Assembly: GCF_007995245.1 (NCBI RefSeq)
Contig: NZ_VCBA01000008.1
Coordinates: 165,760 to 229,759, forward strand
Reading direction: 5' to 3'
DNA: 64,000 nt
From: Tateyamaria sp. syn59
GTDB lineage: Bacteria > Pseudomonadota > Alphaproteobacteria > Rhodobacterales > Rhodobacteraceae
The notes beneath the pieces were generated by a model. The model was not told where the DNA came from. It searched no databases and saw nothing but the letters and a program-made list of their open reading frames with translations. Made by a program: the position numbers and the translations under genes. Positions within the stretch are counted from its first letter, which is position 1; each line of letters begins with the position of its first letter. Shown here piece by piece: positions 9,872-18,194 of this stretch.

Positions 9872-10083
9872 GGCTTTCCCTCCAAAGTCAGTCCGCGCCG
9901 TTTATTGCATCTTGTAACGAATTAAAAGTCAGCATGTATGACATATTTTGCTTTTTCTGACACGCAAGTGGCGCGAAAATGCCGCGCGGCAGCAAAATAT
10001 ATATCCGATTCGGACCTATATTCTTGCTTTACGTTCAGAATCAAAGGCTTGTAACGTGAGCGTATCACAATCTCGGACATGAC
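9872..10083. promoter_or_regulatory. Divergent gltD/uppP promoter region
   Basis: A 212-bp AT-richer gap between two divergent genes, so it should carry both promoters. It contains an 11-bp perfect palindrome TCCGATTCGGA at 10004-10014 next to an A/T tract (AAAATATATA), a plausible operator or start-site element. No specific regulator can be named. Confidence 0.4.
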
Positions 10084-10887
10084 ATGACTCTTTTTCAACT
10101 CCTGATAGTGGCAATCATTCAGGGCGTGACCGAGTTTCTGCCAGTTTCCTCGTCCGGCCACCTGATCTTGTTGCCGACACTCACAGGCACACCAGATCAA
10201 GGGTTGGCAATTGATGTTGCCGTCCATGTCGGCACGTTGCTGGCCGTCATTCTCTACTTCTGGACCGACGTGCGCGTGGCCGCGCACGGCCTGACGCGCC
10301 TTGTTCAACGCAAGATCGACACCCAGGGCGCGTTCCTCGCCCTGTGCCTTGTCACTGCAACGATTCCCGCCCTGATCGTGGGCATCGCCATCAAGCTGAC
10401 TGGGTTGGATGAGGCCATGCGCAGCGCCGCCGTCATTGGCTGGACCATGCTGATCTTCGGCCTCGTCCTCTACTGGGCCGACACACGCGGCCCTACCGAC
10501 CGAACGGCCGACCGTTGGACCATCAAACACGCCGGTCTGATGGGCCTTGCCCAATGCCTCGCCCTGATCCCCGGCACATCACGTTCCGGAATCACGATCA
10601 CGGCCGCGCGCGCACTAGGCTACGAACGCGAGGGCGCAGCCAAACTGTCGATGCTGATGTCGATCCCTGTCATCCTCGCCTCGGGCGCCGTGCTCAGTGT
10701 CGACGTGATCGGGCAAGCAAACTGGGCCGTGATGCGCGACGCAACCATCGCCGCCGCCTTCGCCTTCCTCGCAGCCCTAGGTGCGCTGGTTTTGATGATG
10801 CGCCTGCTAAAAAGTGTCAGCTTCACGCCGTACGTGATTTACCGCGTCATCCTCGGCATCGGCCTGCTGATCTGGGCCTACAGCTAG
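10084..10887 (+). CDS. uppP: Undecaprenyl-diphosphatase
   Basis: 267-residue polytopic membrane protein of the BacA/UppP family. The two signature regions are present: the N-terminal IQGVTEFLPVSSSGHLIL (Glu-rich active-site loop) and the second loop IPGTSRSGITITAARALGY with the catalytic Arg and Ser. It recycles undecaprenyl pyrophosphate to the monophosphate carrier for wall synthesis. Its stop codon overlaps that of the convergent gene within the tetranucleotide CTAG. Confidence 0.96.
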   Translation: MTLFQLLIVAIIQGVTEFLPVSSSGHLILLPTLTGTPDQGLAIDVAVHVGTLLAVILYFWTDVRVAAHGLTRLVQRKIDTQGAFLALCLVTATIPALIVGIAIKLTGLDEAMRSAAVIGWTMLIFGLVLYWADTRGPTDRTADRWTIKHAGLMGLAQCLALIPGTSRSGITITAARALGYEREGAAKLSMLMSIPVILASGAVLSVDVIGQANWAVMRDATIAAAFAFLAALGALVLMMRLLKSVSFTPYVIYRVILGIGLLIWAYS

Positions 10888-11864
10888 GTCCGCAGGTTCC
10901 TGGCGCTTTCCTTGATGGCGTCATACTGACCCGACGGGCGGAAGCGCCACAGATATTCCGGCAGCACCGACGACATCGCGACCGGCTTGATGCCCAGCGC
11001 TTCAAAGCCCCGCGCATCATCGGCCACGACGTTGTCCTTGCGCAGGTTGCGCACCTGGTCGCGCGTGATCTGTGCCGGGATCAGCCCCAGTGTCAGGGCA
11101 TTCAGCGTGTCAAACCCAAAGCCCATAATCGACGCCAACCAAAAGGGGATGTTGACCACCGCCCGCCGGCGGCGGATCACGTCCAACATGAGGTCCATCA
11201 GCGCGCGGAACGTGCAGACGTCAGGGCCGCCCAACTCGTACACACCCGCCTCGACCGACCCAACCAACGCCGTTTCCGCCGCCTTCGCGACATCATCGAC
11301 ATAGACCGGCTGAAAGCGGGTGCCGGCACCCACCACAGGCAGCACGGGGCCCAGACGGGACATGGAAGCAAAGCGGTTAAAGAATTGGTCTTCGGGCCCG
11401 AACACGATGGAGGGACGCAAAATCACCGCACCCGGCATATGTTCCAGTACAGCCGCCTCGCCCTCAGCCTTGGTGCGCGCGTAGTCGCTTTCGCTTTCTG
11501 CATCCGCGCCGATGGCGGACACTTGCACCATTTTTTCGATGCCCTGCTCCACCGCGATGCGGGCAATGCGCTCTGCACCTTCGGACTGGACTGAGGCAAA
11601 GGTGTTCTTGCCCTGCTTGGCCAGGATACCCACGCAGTTCACCACGGCGTCCGCACCTGTCATGACCTGCGCGACAGACGCATCATCACGGATGTTGCAC
11701 AGAACCGGCTCAACCTGTCCCACAACGCCATAGGGTTTCACAAAGATTGCTTCGTTCGGGCGGCGTACGGCGACGCGCACGCGCCACCCGGCCTTGGCCA
11801 TGCGTCGGGCAATATACCGCCCGACAAAACCGGACCCACCATAGATCGTGACCAGCTTGGACAT
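10884..11864 (-). CDS. NDUFA9-like NAD(P)-binding reductase
   Basis: 326 residues with an atypical short-chain dehydrogenase fold: the N-terminal GGSGFVGRYIARRMAKAG nucleotide-binding motif, AVVNCVGILAKQG, and VQVSAIGADAESESDYARTKAEGE. This matches the NDUFA9-like group that accompanies complex I in alphaproteobacteria and mitochondria. The start at MSKLVTIYG was chosen because the Rossmann strand begins at once. Convergent with uppP. An accessory or assembly role for complex I follows from the family, not from this locus. Confidence 0.85.
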   Translation of the reverse strand: MSKLVTIYGGSGFVGRYIARRMAKAGWRVRVAVRRPNEAIFVKPYGVVGQVEPVLCNIRDDASVAQVMTGADAVVNCVGILAKQGKNTFASVQSEGAERIARIAVEQGIEKMVQVSAIGADAESESDYARTKAEGEAAVLEHMPGAVILRPSIVFGPEDQFFNRFASMSRLGPVLPVVGAGTRFQPVYVDDVAKAAETALVGSVEAGVYELGGPDVCTFRALMDLMLDVIRRRRAVVNIPFWLASIMGFGFDTLNALTLGLIPAQITRDQVRNLRKDNVVADDARGFEALGIKPVAMSSVLPEYLWRFRPSGQYDAIKESARNLRT

Positions 11865-12068
11865 CGCTCGCTCCTCGCGCACAGCTTCGCCCGGTGGTCT
11901 ATCCCCGGCCCGGCCCACAGACAAGACGCCAATTTGGCGCGGGCCTTGTCCCTTTTCTCTGCTTCAAAAAATCCCCGCCAGAGGCTCCCGCACTTTCAAC
12001 GCGCCCGGACCCGAGAATCGGATTGACACCCCCTGTCCCCGCCCTTAAACGACGCTCCACCAACCCGT

Positions 12069-12155
12069 GCCCAGATGGCGGAATTGGTAGACGCGCTAGC
12101 TTCAGGTGCTAGTGTCCGTATGGACGTGGAGGTTCGAGTCCTCTTCTGGGCACCA
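12069..12155 (+). tRNA. tRNA-Leu (anticodon CAG)
   Basis: An 87-nt type II tRNA starting GCCCAGATGGCGGAATTGG, with acceptor stem pairing to CTTCTGGGC, an encoded CCA end, a long variable arm (TGTCCGTATGGACG) and T-arm GGTTCGAGTCC. The anticodon loop TTCAGGT gives CAG, leucine. Its last 16 bases plus the following A are the attachment core of the prophage, so the phage restores a complete tRNA on integration. Confidence 0.97.
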
Positions 12156-12156
12156 A
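12140..12156 (+). repeat. attL core in tRNA-Leu
   Basis: CCTCTTCTGGGCACCAA, comprising the end of the T stem, the acceptor strand, CCA and one further A. It is identical to the copy at 51292-51308; flanking bases differ on both sides (GAGT before this copy, GGTTG before the other), which fixes the core at 17 bp. Confidence 0.93.
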
Positions 12157-12539
12157 AAAACACTCTTTATCAGACACTTACCTGAGAATATCGTAAAGCC
12201 TTCGTAACAGATCACCAAACCGTGCTGAGTGCACCTTCAATGCGCCCCCAGAATGCTCGTGGTCTGTTCTCTGAAACTTGTACGATGTCGATCGAGTCTC
12301 AAATACACAAACGACTCGCGAAGGGGCGATTGAACCGTGTTAGGAACTAGATCGGCCAAACGCGCGCTAGGGGGCATTTGTGATCGGACATAGAACCTTA
12401 GCTTTCAGATTCAGCTACAGATGCCCAGTTTTGAGCCAGCACACTAAGGTCTGTGTCGAGCGGATTGGGTCTGCATAGTTATTGGTTCAAAAGACCTCAC
12501 ATCTTCAGAGCAATCAATTTCGAACGAGTGTAATTTCTA
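12157..12539. other. Non-coding stretch inside attL
   Basis: 383 bp with frequent stops in all frames and lower GC than the chromosome. I see no credible gene, RNA or strong repeat. It separates the tRNA end from the first prophage gene. Confidence 0.4.
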
Positions 12540-12905
12540 TCACGGTTCCTCTGAGTTTTTCCCGCGGCGTTCGCTCAGCCCCCAAACACCATCATCGCCG
12601 CGATGGCCGGTGGAAAGATAGATCTTTGGCGATCTGGAGCACAAATCGCGCACCCGTTCTTCCGTCAGATTTGTCCAACTGGCTATAGCCTTTGTAGTTC
12701 TGAGATCATGCACTGCCTCAGGTGAGGGTCTTGTGGTGTCACTAAGCCAGCGCCAAATACGTCGCGTATCGCGGCAATCCCTCACCTGTTGTGCCAACCA
12801 CAAGATGCAAGCCGCTCCTATAGCCGCCCCAAGGCCACCAGCTGCTCCAACCAATATGGCAGTTAACACATTCGTTCCCTGTGTGACCGAAGATACGTCC
12901 ATCAC
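12540..12905 (-). CDS. Hypothetical membrane-anchored protein
   Basis: 121 residues. One N-terminal membrane segment (about residues 13-36, TAILVGAAGGLGAAIGAACILWLA) is followed by a charged cytoplasmic part (RDTRRIWRWLSDTT...TKAIASWTNLTEERVRDLCSRSPKIYLSTG) that reads like a small winged helix. No family was recognised. It sits in the accessory zone next to attL, where phages often keep genes that benefit the lysogen, so a conversion function is possible but unproven. Confidence 0.6.
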   Translation of the reverse strand: MMDVSSVTQGTNVLTAILVGAAGGLGAAIGAACILWLAQQVRDCRDTRRIWRWLSDTTRPSPEAVHDLRTTKAIASWTNLTEERVRDLCSRSPKIYLSTGHRGDDGVWGLSERRGKNSEEP

Positions 12906-12991
12906 GTAAGCCTGTTCAATCCAGCAGCTCGAACATCGCCAGTGAGTATTGCAGTACGTCAGCCATCGTTTTTGCCCTTTTCTCCTTCTTG

Positions 12992-13090
12992 TTACATGAA
13001 GTGTTCTGACATATTCATCACCACGTTGTCAGCGACGTTATACAGAAGGACGCCGACAAAGACAGCCAGCACAGTTTTCCAGAACCCCAT
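12992..13090 (-). CDS. 32-residue membrane microprotein
   Basis: ATG at 13090 with GGAG 7 nt upstream (GGAGAACTAG). The peptide is almost entirely one hydrophobic helix (WKTVLAVFVGVLLYNVADNVVM), ending in NMSEHFM. A further small frame ends at the TAG immediately before its ATG. Small phage membrane proteins of this type include holin-like and exclusion proteins, but nothing specific can be claimed. The region 13091-13337 upstream holds no other convincing gene. Confidence 0.45.
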   Translation of the reverse strand: MGFWKTVLAVFVGVLLYNVADNVVMNMSEHFM

Positions 13091-13337
13091 CTAGTTCTCC
13101 AATTCGAAAAACGCCAAGTTAGCATGGGTGGCTGCAAGAGCGCAGGTCATTGCTTCCATGTACGTTAAGGCTAGCATCTGAAATGCGACGCAATTGGTGA
13201 AGAAATCCTTACGTGATCAAACTGACACTGTTTGATAGCACTTGCGTAACCACGAACGGGACAAAACTGCCGCTCGCATTTGATAAATCAATGACCGCAT
13301 CCAGACCGAAGCTGCCTACGGTTCCATCGCTTAGACT

Positions 13338-14216
13338 CTAGAATTTGTCGATCGCCACAAGCCAGCGAACAAAAGACAAGCCTTGTGAAATCAGCACGAT
13401 AGCGAGTTCCTGAGCGGGTTGGCTAGGCTCTTCTGCTCCTTCTTCGTGGCGGTAGTGGTGCGCGGCATCGATCCACCCCCCGAACGATCTCAAAATTTGT
13501 GCGCTCGACCTCTGCATAGAGGGATGACTTGCATAGTTTGCTTGCAGCAGACGACCTATTTTATCGTTTGCACTCCGCTGGTCCAAACGATGCGCATCAA
13601 ACATCAGCTTGAAGAGGTTTTCGTTTGCCCCAAAGACCGAACGGATCGCTTGCACATAGTTCGGGGGCGACGCCATGAGCGCACCATCTACCTCATTGAT
13701 ACGCGCAAGAGACAAAGCGTATCGAGGCTCAGACATTCCCAGGATCGCCGCTTGCTTTTGGGCCGCATAAGCTCTGTCAATAACGGGATGAACTCCGCCT
13801 TCGACGTCAATTTCATAAGCTATGTTTTCCTCTCGAAGTATCCGATTAGCTTGTTCGATAAAATCGCCCTGTCGGCTAGCCTCCACCATCCCTCTGTAAG
13901 CAACTGTGATTGTGTCTAAAACCTTGGTCGGGGGTATTTTGCGCAAAAAGTGTACCCAGCTTGACTGGATTCTGCCGTTCACGGTTGTTCTGAATTGGGT
14001 GCCAATTTCTTCTTCTAACAACGCCGGAAGGGCAGACGGATTAGCCATAAAACCGCTGGTTCTCCGTCCATATTTCATCTGTGGCTTTCGCGGCTGATAC
14101 TTGTCCTTCCCAAGCAGCTTGGCCAAGCGATAGCGCATCGTATCGCTATCTTCTAACGGGTCGCCTTGCGATATGTAGGTTAGGCTAAAGCGTTGCCCTG
14201 TTGGTCTATCATTCAT
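13338..14216 (-). CDS. Abi_C-like (abortive infection C-terminal) protein, candidate phage defence
   Basis: 292 residues from the Met at 14216; the frame stays open 49 codons further upstream, so the start is uncertain. The first part has no recognisable domain. The last about 90 residues (VQAIRSVFGANENLFKLMFDA...GRLL...SAQILRSFGGWIDAAHHYRHEEGAEEPSQPAQELAIVLISQGLSFVRWLVAI) match the pattern of the Abi_C/HEPN-like domain: a helix bundle with an Arg-His-x-x-Gly turn before the final helix. Proteins with this domain abort infection by other phages. Position beside attL, away from the phage core genes, fits a lysogenic conversion gene. Similarity judged by eye only. Confidence 0.55.
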   Translation of the reverse strand: MNDRPTGQRFSLTYISQGDPLEDSDTMRYRLAKLLGKDKYQPRKPQMKYGRRTSGFMANPSALPALLEEEIGTQFRTTVNGRIQSSWVHFLRKIPPTKVLDTITVAYRGMVEASRQGDFIEQANRILREENIAYEIDVEGGVHPVIDRAYAAQKQAAILGMSEPRYALSLARINEVDGALMASPPNYVQAIRSVFGANENLFKLMFDAHRLDQRSANDKIGRLLQANYASHPSMQRSSAQILRSFGGWIDAAHHYRHEEGAEEPSQPAQELAIVLISQGLSFVRWLVAIDKF

Positions 14217-14363
14217 GCCACATTGCACCCAGAAGTGTTTCGCCGGTGTCAATAGCTGAGGGCTTCTTGTCAAGTCCGCTTTGCGTGCTTTACTATGATA
14301 CTTAGCACCCGCCGCATCGGGTTCTTTGGGCTCGCTCCGGATCCGTCGTACTCTGAGTGCCAA

Positions 14364-14693
14364 TATCAGCGCGCAACCCCAACGGACACTTTCTTGTCGT
14401 GAGCGCTTACACGGCCTATCGGCGGGACGGAACGGCCTTTCAGTGCGGTACAGCCGATGGCTACGTTTCGAACCTCCCCGAATTGAGGAAAGCTAGCACC
14501 ACTGCGTGCCGCCGCAGTTCCTCTACCAATACGCCAACGATGCTGCGTGGCTGGAACACAGCCGCCGCACCGATTTCGGCACGTAAGCTAAGCCGGTGTC
14601 ATGTAAAGCGATGAGTTCGCCTACAGTGCGCCAGCCGAAAGGATATCTACAGCAAGCATCATAAAGTTCTTGCTTGTCCGAATCGTTTCTGTA
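14364..14693. other. Gap upstream of higBA; possible degraded gene
   Basis: About 330 bp without a convincing intact gene. One plus-strand stretch (about 14508-14589) reads PPQFLYQYANDAAWLEHSRR before a stop and has the look of a transposase tail, so this may be a remnant of an insertion sequence. Other frames are broken by stops. Confidence 0.25.
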
Positions 14694-14739
14694 AACTGTC
14701 ACGTGACAGTTGACTCTAAGTTCTAATTAGATCAACTGT
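14694..14739. promoter_or_regulatory. higBA operator/promoter with nested palindromes
   Basis: An 18-bp perfect palindrome AACTGTCACGTGACAGTT (14694-14711) overlaps an inverted repeat ACAGTTGA (14706-14713) / TCAACTGT (14732-14739). The second arm ends 5 bp before the higB start codon. HigA-type antitoxins bind such sites to repress their own operon, so this is probably the autoregulatory site. Confidence 0.65.
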
Positions 14740-14744
14740 CTAGA

Positions 14745-15035
14745 ATGCTCGATTGCAAAAACATCAAATGCAAAAAACTGCGTCGCTTTTGGGAAAAAGG
14801 CGACGCTAGCAGGATTCGGAGTGACTGGATTGGTCGGGTCAAGCGCATACTTAACGCCCTTGATGTCGCAGTTGGGCCAGATGAACTAAATATGCCTTCA
14901 TATGGATGGCATAAGCTTAAGGAGAATCGGAGCGACACTTACTCAGTCACAGTGTCAAAAAACTGGAGAATAACGTACAAGTGGTCCGAGGAAGGGCCGC
15001 AAGACGTCAACCTTGAGGACTATCATGGCAAGTGA
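14745..15035 (+). CDS. higB: HigB-like toxin (RelE superfamily mRNA interferase)
   Basis: 96 residues with the HigB layout: LRRFWEKGDASRI at the N-terminus, SDWIGRVKRILNALDVA, then YGWHKLKENRSDTYSVTVSKNWRITYKWSEEGPQDVNLEDYHGK at the C-terminus, including the Arg, Trp and Tyr/His residues typical of RelE-fold ribosome-dependent RNases. Toxin comes first and overlaps the antitoxin gene by 11 nt, the usual HigBA order. No good Shine-Dalgarno is visible and transcripts may be nearly leaderless. Located in the attL accessory zone, it would stabilise the prophage. Confidence 0.9.
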   Translation: MLDCKNIKCKKLRRFWEKGDASRIRSDWIGRVKRILNALDVAVGPDELNMPSYGWHKLKENRSDTYSVTVSKNWRITYKWSEEGPQDVNLEDYHGK

Positions 15036-15342
15036 AACGGGAGCACTCGCTTTTAAGCCACCTCATCCGGGGGAATATTTGCGGGAAGATATCCTGCCCG
15101 CTTTGGACATGAACGCTGCCACGTTCGCCAAGCATTTGGGTGTCCATCGACAGTCGATTTCTAAGCTGCTCAATGAACAAGCGGGCATCTCTACTGATAT
15201 GGCTGTCAGGCTAGGAAAAGCACTGCAAAACGGTGCGCGGTTCTGGCTTTCTCTACAAATGCAGTATGATCTTTGGGAGCGAGAGCAACAAGAGCCCCCA
15301 AAGGTTCAGCCCATAGATTGGAACAATGGCGCTGTAGCTTAA
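15025..15342 (+). CDS. higA: HigA-like antitoxin, XRE family
   Basis: 105 residues; the frame starts at the ATG inside the higB 3' end (MASETGALAFKPPHPGEYLREDILPALDM). The helix-turn-helix is at about residues 30-55 (NAATFAKHLGVHRQSISKLLNEQAGIST), followed by DMAVRLGKALQNGARFWLSLQMQYDLW, the family signature. It neutralises HigB and represses the operon, probably through the palindromes at 14694-14739. Confidence 0.93.
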   Translation: MASETGALAFKPPHPGEYLREDILPALDMNAATFAKHLGVHRQSISKLLNEQAGISTDMAVRLGKALQNGARFWLSLQMQYDLWEREQQEPPKVQPIDWNNGAVA

Positions 15343-15343
15343 T

Positions 15344-15365
15344 GGCTGGCCCTACGGGGCCAGCC
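15344..15365. terminator. Stable hairpin between convergent higA and late genes
   Basis: Perfect 9-bp stem GGCTGGCCC / GGGCCAGCC closing a TACG loop, which is a UNCG-type tetraloop closed by C-G. It lies 1 nt after the higA stop and 37 nt after the last late gene on the other strand. There is no clear U-run on either side, so bidirectional termination is likely but not certain. Confidence 0.55.
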
Positions 15366-15402
15366 ACAACCGCCTCTACTGCCCGAACAGCATTTATCGT
15401 CT

Positions 15403-15678
15403 CTACTTGTCGCGCGTGATCGCATCGATTACTTGCCGATGGTTCTCCCGCATTTCGTCGCGGATCTCCTGCACTCGACTATCCAAGCGTTTTATATGAC
15501 CGTCCAAGTCATCTCGGCGGACGTACTTTTCCTTCACATCGTCGATGCGATCATGAAGTGCGGCCGTGCGCGCAGTTATCTTGTTTGACAGGTTTCTAAA
15601 CGCACCGATCAGCGCTGTTCCGAAAAACAGCGTGATCGTCATCGCAATCCCGATCACCCACTTTAGATCCTCACTCAT
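15403..15678 (-). CDS. Small membrane/coiled-coil protein in the lysis module
   Basis: 91 residues: an N-terminal membrane helix (about residues 8-28, VIGIAMTITLFFGTALIGAF) and then a charged coiled coil (TARTAALHDRIDDVKEKYVRRDDLDGHIKRLDSRVQEIRDEMRENHRQVIDAI). It is the last late gene, after holin and endolysin. The topology resembles an inner-membrane spanin or accessory holin, but no lipoprotein partner is visible, so the role is open. Confidence 0.6.
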   Translation of the reverse strand: MSEDLKWVIGIAMTITLFFGTALIGAFRNLSNKITARTAALHDRIDDVKEKYVRRDDLDGHIKRLDSRVQEIRDEMRENHRQVIDAITRDK

Positions 15679-15749
15679 TGCACCCCTGCCTCATATTTTG
15701 TCACCACCACTCGTTGGGCAGCCTCTTACCCGCGTTTCGTATCAAAGGA

Positions 15750-16343
15750 TCAGGCTTGGTTGGCCTTCCATTCATCCAGGGCCGCGTTGCCCGTGGATGT
15801 GTTCGTCGCTGCGATTTCAAGCTTGGCGTCGGTGCCGGTATGCGCCACACCCGGCGTCCGCTCGGTCGGTGCGGGGTCGCGGTCCAACGCCCGCAAGTCC
15901 TCGATGTTGCTGATGACATCCGGCACCGCCGAGATGCGGCTGGCAATCTCGCGCTGGAAGTCCTGCGCCTTGGCCTGATGCCGCGCACCGAAGTAGAACG
16001 ACACGACAACGCCCAGGAGCCACCACAGCGGCTCCGGTACGAGGGCAAGGCCCTGCATGCGCTCAGAGAACCAAATGGGCGACGTCATAGCCGAGACAAA
16101 CAGCGCCAAGACACCGATGGCCATGGCAGGGCGCGGAATGCGGTTTAAGGCATCCACAAACCGATCGAAGAGGCCGCGGCGCTGGTGCGCGAACTCCGAT
16201 CCGAACTGAATCATGGCTTGCATCTGCACCTCGTGCGCGCGCACCGCGCCGCCTTCGGCATTCTCGCGGAAGACCTCAACCGTGTCCTTGACGATATTGC
16301 GCTCACCAAACAGCAGCGCCATCAAATGTGTAATCATCCCCAT
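15750..16343 (-). CDS. Holin, three-TM gene-transfer-agent type
   Basis: 197 residues. An N-terminal amphipathic part (MGMITHLMALLFGERNIVKDTVEVFRENAEGGAVRAHE) is followed by two strong membrane helices (IPRPAMAIGVLALFVSAMTSPIWF and LWWLLGVVVSFYFGARH), and a polar tail rich in Ala and Thr. This pattern matches the three-TM holin family used by gene transfer agents for release. It overlaps the endolysin stop; two possible starts (Met1 and Met3) are separated by one codon. It would permeabilise the inner membrane to release the endolysin. Confidence 0.75.
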   Translation of the reverse strand: MGMITHLMALLFGERNIVKDTVEVFRENAEGGAVRAHEVQMQAMIQFGSEFAHQRRGLFDRFVDALNRIPRPAMAIGVLALFVSAMTSPIWFSERMQGLALVPEPLWWLLGVVVSFYFGARHQAKAQDFQREIASRISAVPDVISNIEDLRALDRDPAPTERTPGVAHTGTDAKLEIAATNTSTGNAALDEWKANQA

Positions 16344-16945
16344 GCGGAAACCCTCTCTTGGAATTGTGCGCCGGTCATGTGGAACCGGGGCGAGATGAAC
16401 TCTTCGGCGCGCTTGATCCAGCCGCCCTTACCCCCTGCCCTTGTGCGCGCGAACTTGCGACTTGCAGGGCGGTTGTCGGCGATGCGGAAGTAGTAGTTCC
16501 GCCGCGCGATCCCGTAGGCATCGACGAGGTGGTCGCCCGCCTTTGCAAAGACGCGCCCTGTGGCACCAATCGTTTGCGGTCCAAGCGCCCCATCGACCGA
16601 CACCGGCTCTTGGAACTCAGCCAGAAGCCGTTGCAGGATCTTGATCGCGTTACCACCGGCATTCACGTACATGTCGAACACAGTGGCGTGCAGCGCGGCC
16701 GGCAGCTCGGCGATGCGCGGGCGTTCAAAGTAGTGCGTTATGAAGATGTCTATGGCCTGGTCGCGCGTCAGCAGGCGCACATCGCGCACGTCAACATCTC
16801 CGTCGCGGTCGAGGTCTAGCCCGAGCCGTCGCATCGTGTGGATGGTCACGCCAAAGTTGGTCGCGCCCCCAGGGTCATCCGGGTCGTTGACGAACCCGCC
16901 CTCGCGCCGGAGGATTTCAGAGGCAATCTCTCGTACAGACGTCAT
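16334..16945 (-). CDS. Endolysin, GH108-type N-acetylmuramidase
   Basis: 203 residues. The catalytic region has the GH108 signature REGGFVNDPDDPGGATNFGVTI (catalytic Glu in EGG), followed by DRDGDVDVRDVRLLTRDQAIDIFITHYFERPRI and DMYVNAGGNAIKILQRLL. The second half with VDGALGPQTIGATG is the peptidoglycan-binding domain of this family. The DRDGDVDV loop looks like a small calcium-binding insertion. It cleaves host peptidoglycan and is paired with the overlapping holin gene. Confidence 0.9.
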   Translation of the reverse strand: MTSVREIASEILRREGGFVNDPDDPGGATNFGVTIHTMRRLGLDLDRDGDVDVRDVRLLTRDQAIDIFITHYFERPRIAELPAALHATVFDMYVNAGGNAIKILQRLLAEFQEPVSVDGALGPQTIGATGRVFAKAGDHLVDAYGIARRNYYFRIADNRPASRKFARTRAGGKGGWIKRAEEFISPRFHMTGAQFQERVSAWG

Positions 16946-17020
16946 GTGTCATTCACCCGTTTCCGGGTGCCCCATGCTGTTGAAGGATGTCGTGAAGCTG
17001 TGAGCCGGTCGGCCTGCGAC

Positions 17021-17455
17021 CTAACTGGCGGCAGGTAGCGCGTTGAAATCCGCGCTTATGATCTCGTCCTTACGCGCCTGCGTCAGGGCGCCAGCAGTCA
17101 CCAGATCAGCAAGCGCGGCATCGATGCGTGCGTCGCCCAAGGAGATTGTGCTGGCGGCACGCAGTTCGTCAAAGAGAAGGGCCAGATCGATGTCGCCCAT
17201 CTCCTCTGTTTTGATGGCGCGCCGTTCGGCGATGGAAAAGAGCGCCATGAACTCCGCCCATGTTCCCGCATGACGCGGCGCGACAGGGCTGTCGGGAGCA
17301 ACGAAGGCACCATCGACCAGTTCCATGCCGGGGATCGCATCGGCTTCCATGAAGTCCCCCACGAGGTCGGGATACTTGGCCTGGTGTTCGGCCAGTGTTG
17401 CCACATCGCGCCAAGCGCATACGACGACGCCGTTTTCAATTTGAACCACGGACAT
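17021..17455 (-). CDS. Hypothetical tail-associated protein
   Basis: 144 residues from MSVVQIENGVVVCAWRDVATLAEHQAKYPDL; AAAGGTGG lies upstream of this ATG. The N-terminal part resembles short phage proteins that follow fibre genes; the C-terminal part is helical (IKTEEMGDIDLALLFDELRAASTISLGDARIDAALADLVTAGALTQARKDEI). It starts 2 nt after the upstream fibre-like gene. A fibre chaperone or assembly role would suit its position; not proven. Confidence 0.6.
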   Translation of the reverse strand: MSVVQIENGVVVCAWRDVATLAEHQAKYPDLVGDFMEADAIPGMELVDGAFVAPDSPVAPRHAGTWAEFMALFSIAERRAIKTEEMGDIDLALLFDELRAASTISLGDARIDAALADLVTAGALTQARKDEIISADFNALPAAS

Positions 17456-17457
17456 GA

Positions 17458-18159
17458 TCAGGCCACCTTTCGGAATTCGAGTTGCGCGTAGATGTTCGGC
17501 CATCCCGCGTAGCCGACCGGTTCGCCCAAACCGTTGTTATTCGACACGTTTGATACGTGCCACATCTGGACCGCTCCCTGTGCGGAGAGTGTAAAACGAC
17601 CGACCACCAGGCTTGTAGCCGTGGACAGGTAGATACCGCTGCTTTCGACAGACAATCCGTAGACCAGATCGATTCCTGATGCCGCGTCACGCAGTGAAAC
17701 TTGTGACTGCAGGGTCCCGGCGCTGATGGACGATCCAAAAACATCATAAGTCCCGGCGGGCAATGTACATGTCGAAGCCTGCAATGAAGCACCGGGAACA
17801 TCGTTCACATCAACGACGTTAAGCTTTCGTTGTACGGCTACATCGTTACCAGACGCTCCACCCCGAGTGGTGGGCGATTCCTGATGCAGCACCCGAAATA
17901 TCTTCGGGCTGTCAGACACCCGCTCACCCGCTGCGACGTCGATCTCAAAGAGGAAGATGTCGGCTGACCCATCAAACAGCATCACGCGCCAGTTTGGGGC
18001 CGACGTATCGATCCACACCGTCCCAGCGACCGCGTAAGGGGGACGGGCCACCCCGCCATGCCCAGAGTTCAGCGCGTCCCGAAACAATCCCAGCAACTCT
18101 GCGAGTTGCGCACCGTTTGTCGCTTCGGGATCGATGACCCCGAAATCATATTGAGCCAT
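17458..18159 (-). CDS. Tail fibre-like protein, candidate receptor-binding protein
   Basis: 233 residues. The N-terminus (MAQYDFGVIDPEATNGAQLAELLGLFRDALNSGHGG...VAGTVWIDTSAPNWRVMLFDGSADIFLFEID) is a pattern seen in short phage fibre or structural proteins; the rest is rich in Ser, Thr and beta-prone segments and ends in a likely carbohydrate- or receptor-binding tip. It directly follows the J-like host-specificity gene, where fibre genes normally are. Lower conservation is expected here than in neighbours. Confidence 0.65.
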   Translation of the reverse strand: MAQYDFGVIDPEATNGAQLAELLGLFRDALNSGHGGVARPPYAVAGTVWIDTSAPNWRVMLFDGSADIFLFEIDVAAGERVSDSPKIFRVLHQESPTTRGGASGNDVAVQRKLNVVDVNDVPGASLQASTCTLPAGTYDVFGSSISAGTLQSQVSLRDAASGIDLVYGLSVESSGIYLSTATSLVVGRFTLSAQGAVQMWHVSNVSNNNGLGEPVGYAGWPNIYAQLEFRKVA

Positions 18160-18194
18160 CTTGGCCCCTCCTCTGTTTGCAAAATCGGGCCGCG

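Noticed and set aside
14508..14589. Transposase-like tail PPQFLYQYANDAAWLEHSRR
   Set aside because: Only about 20 residues, followed by a stop, with no start or ends; not enough for a mobile-element call.
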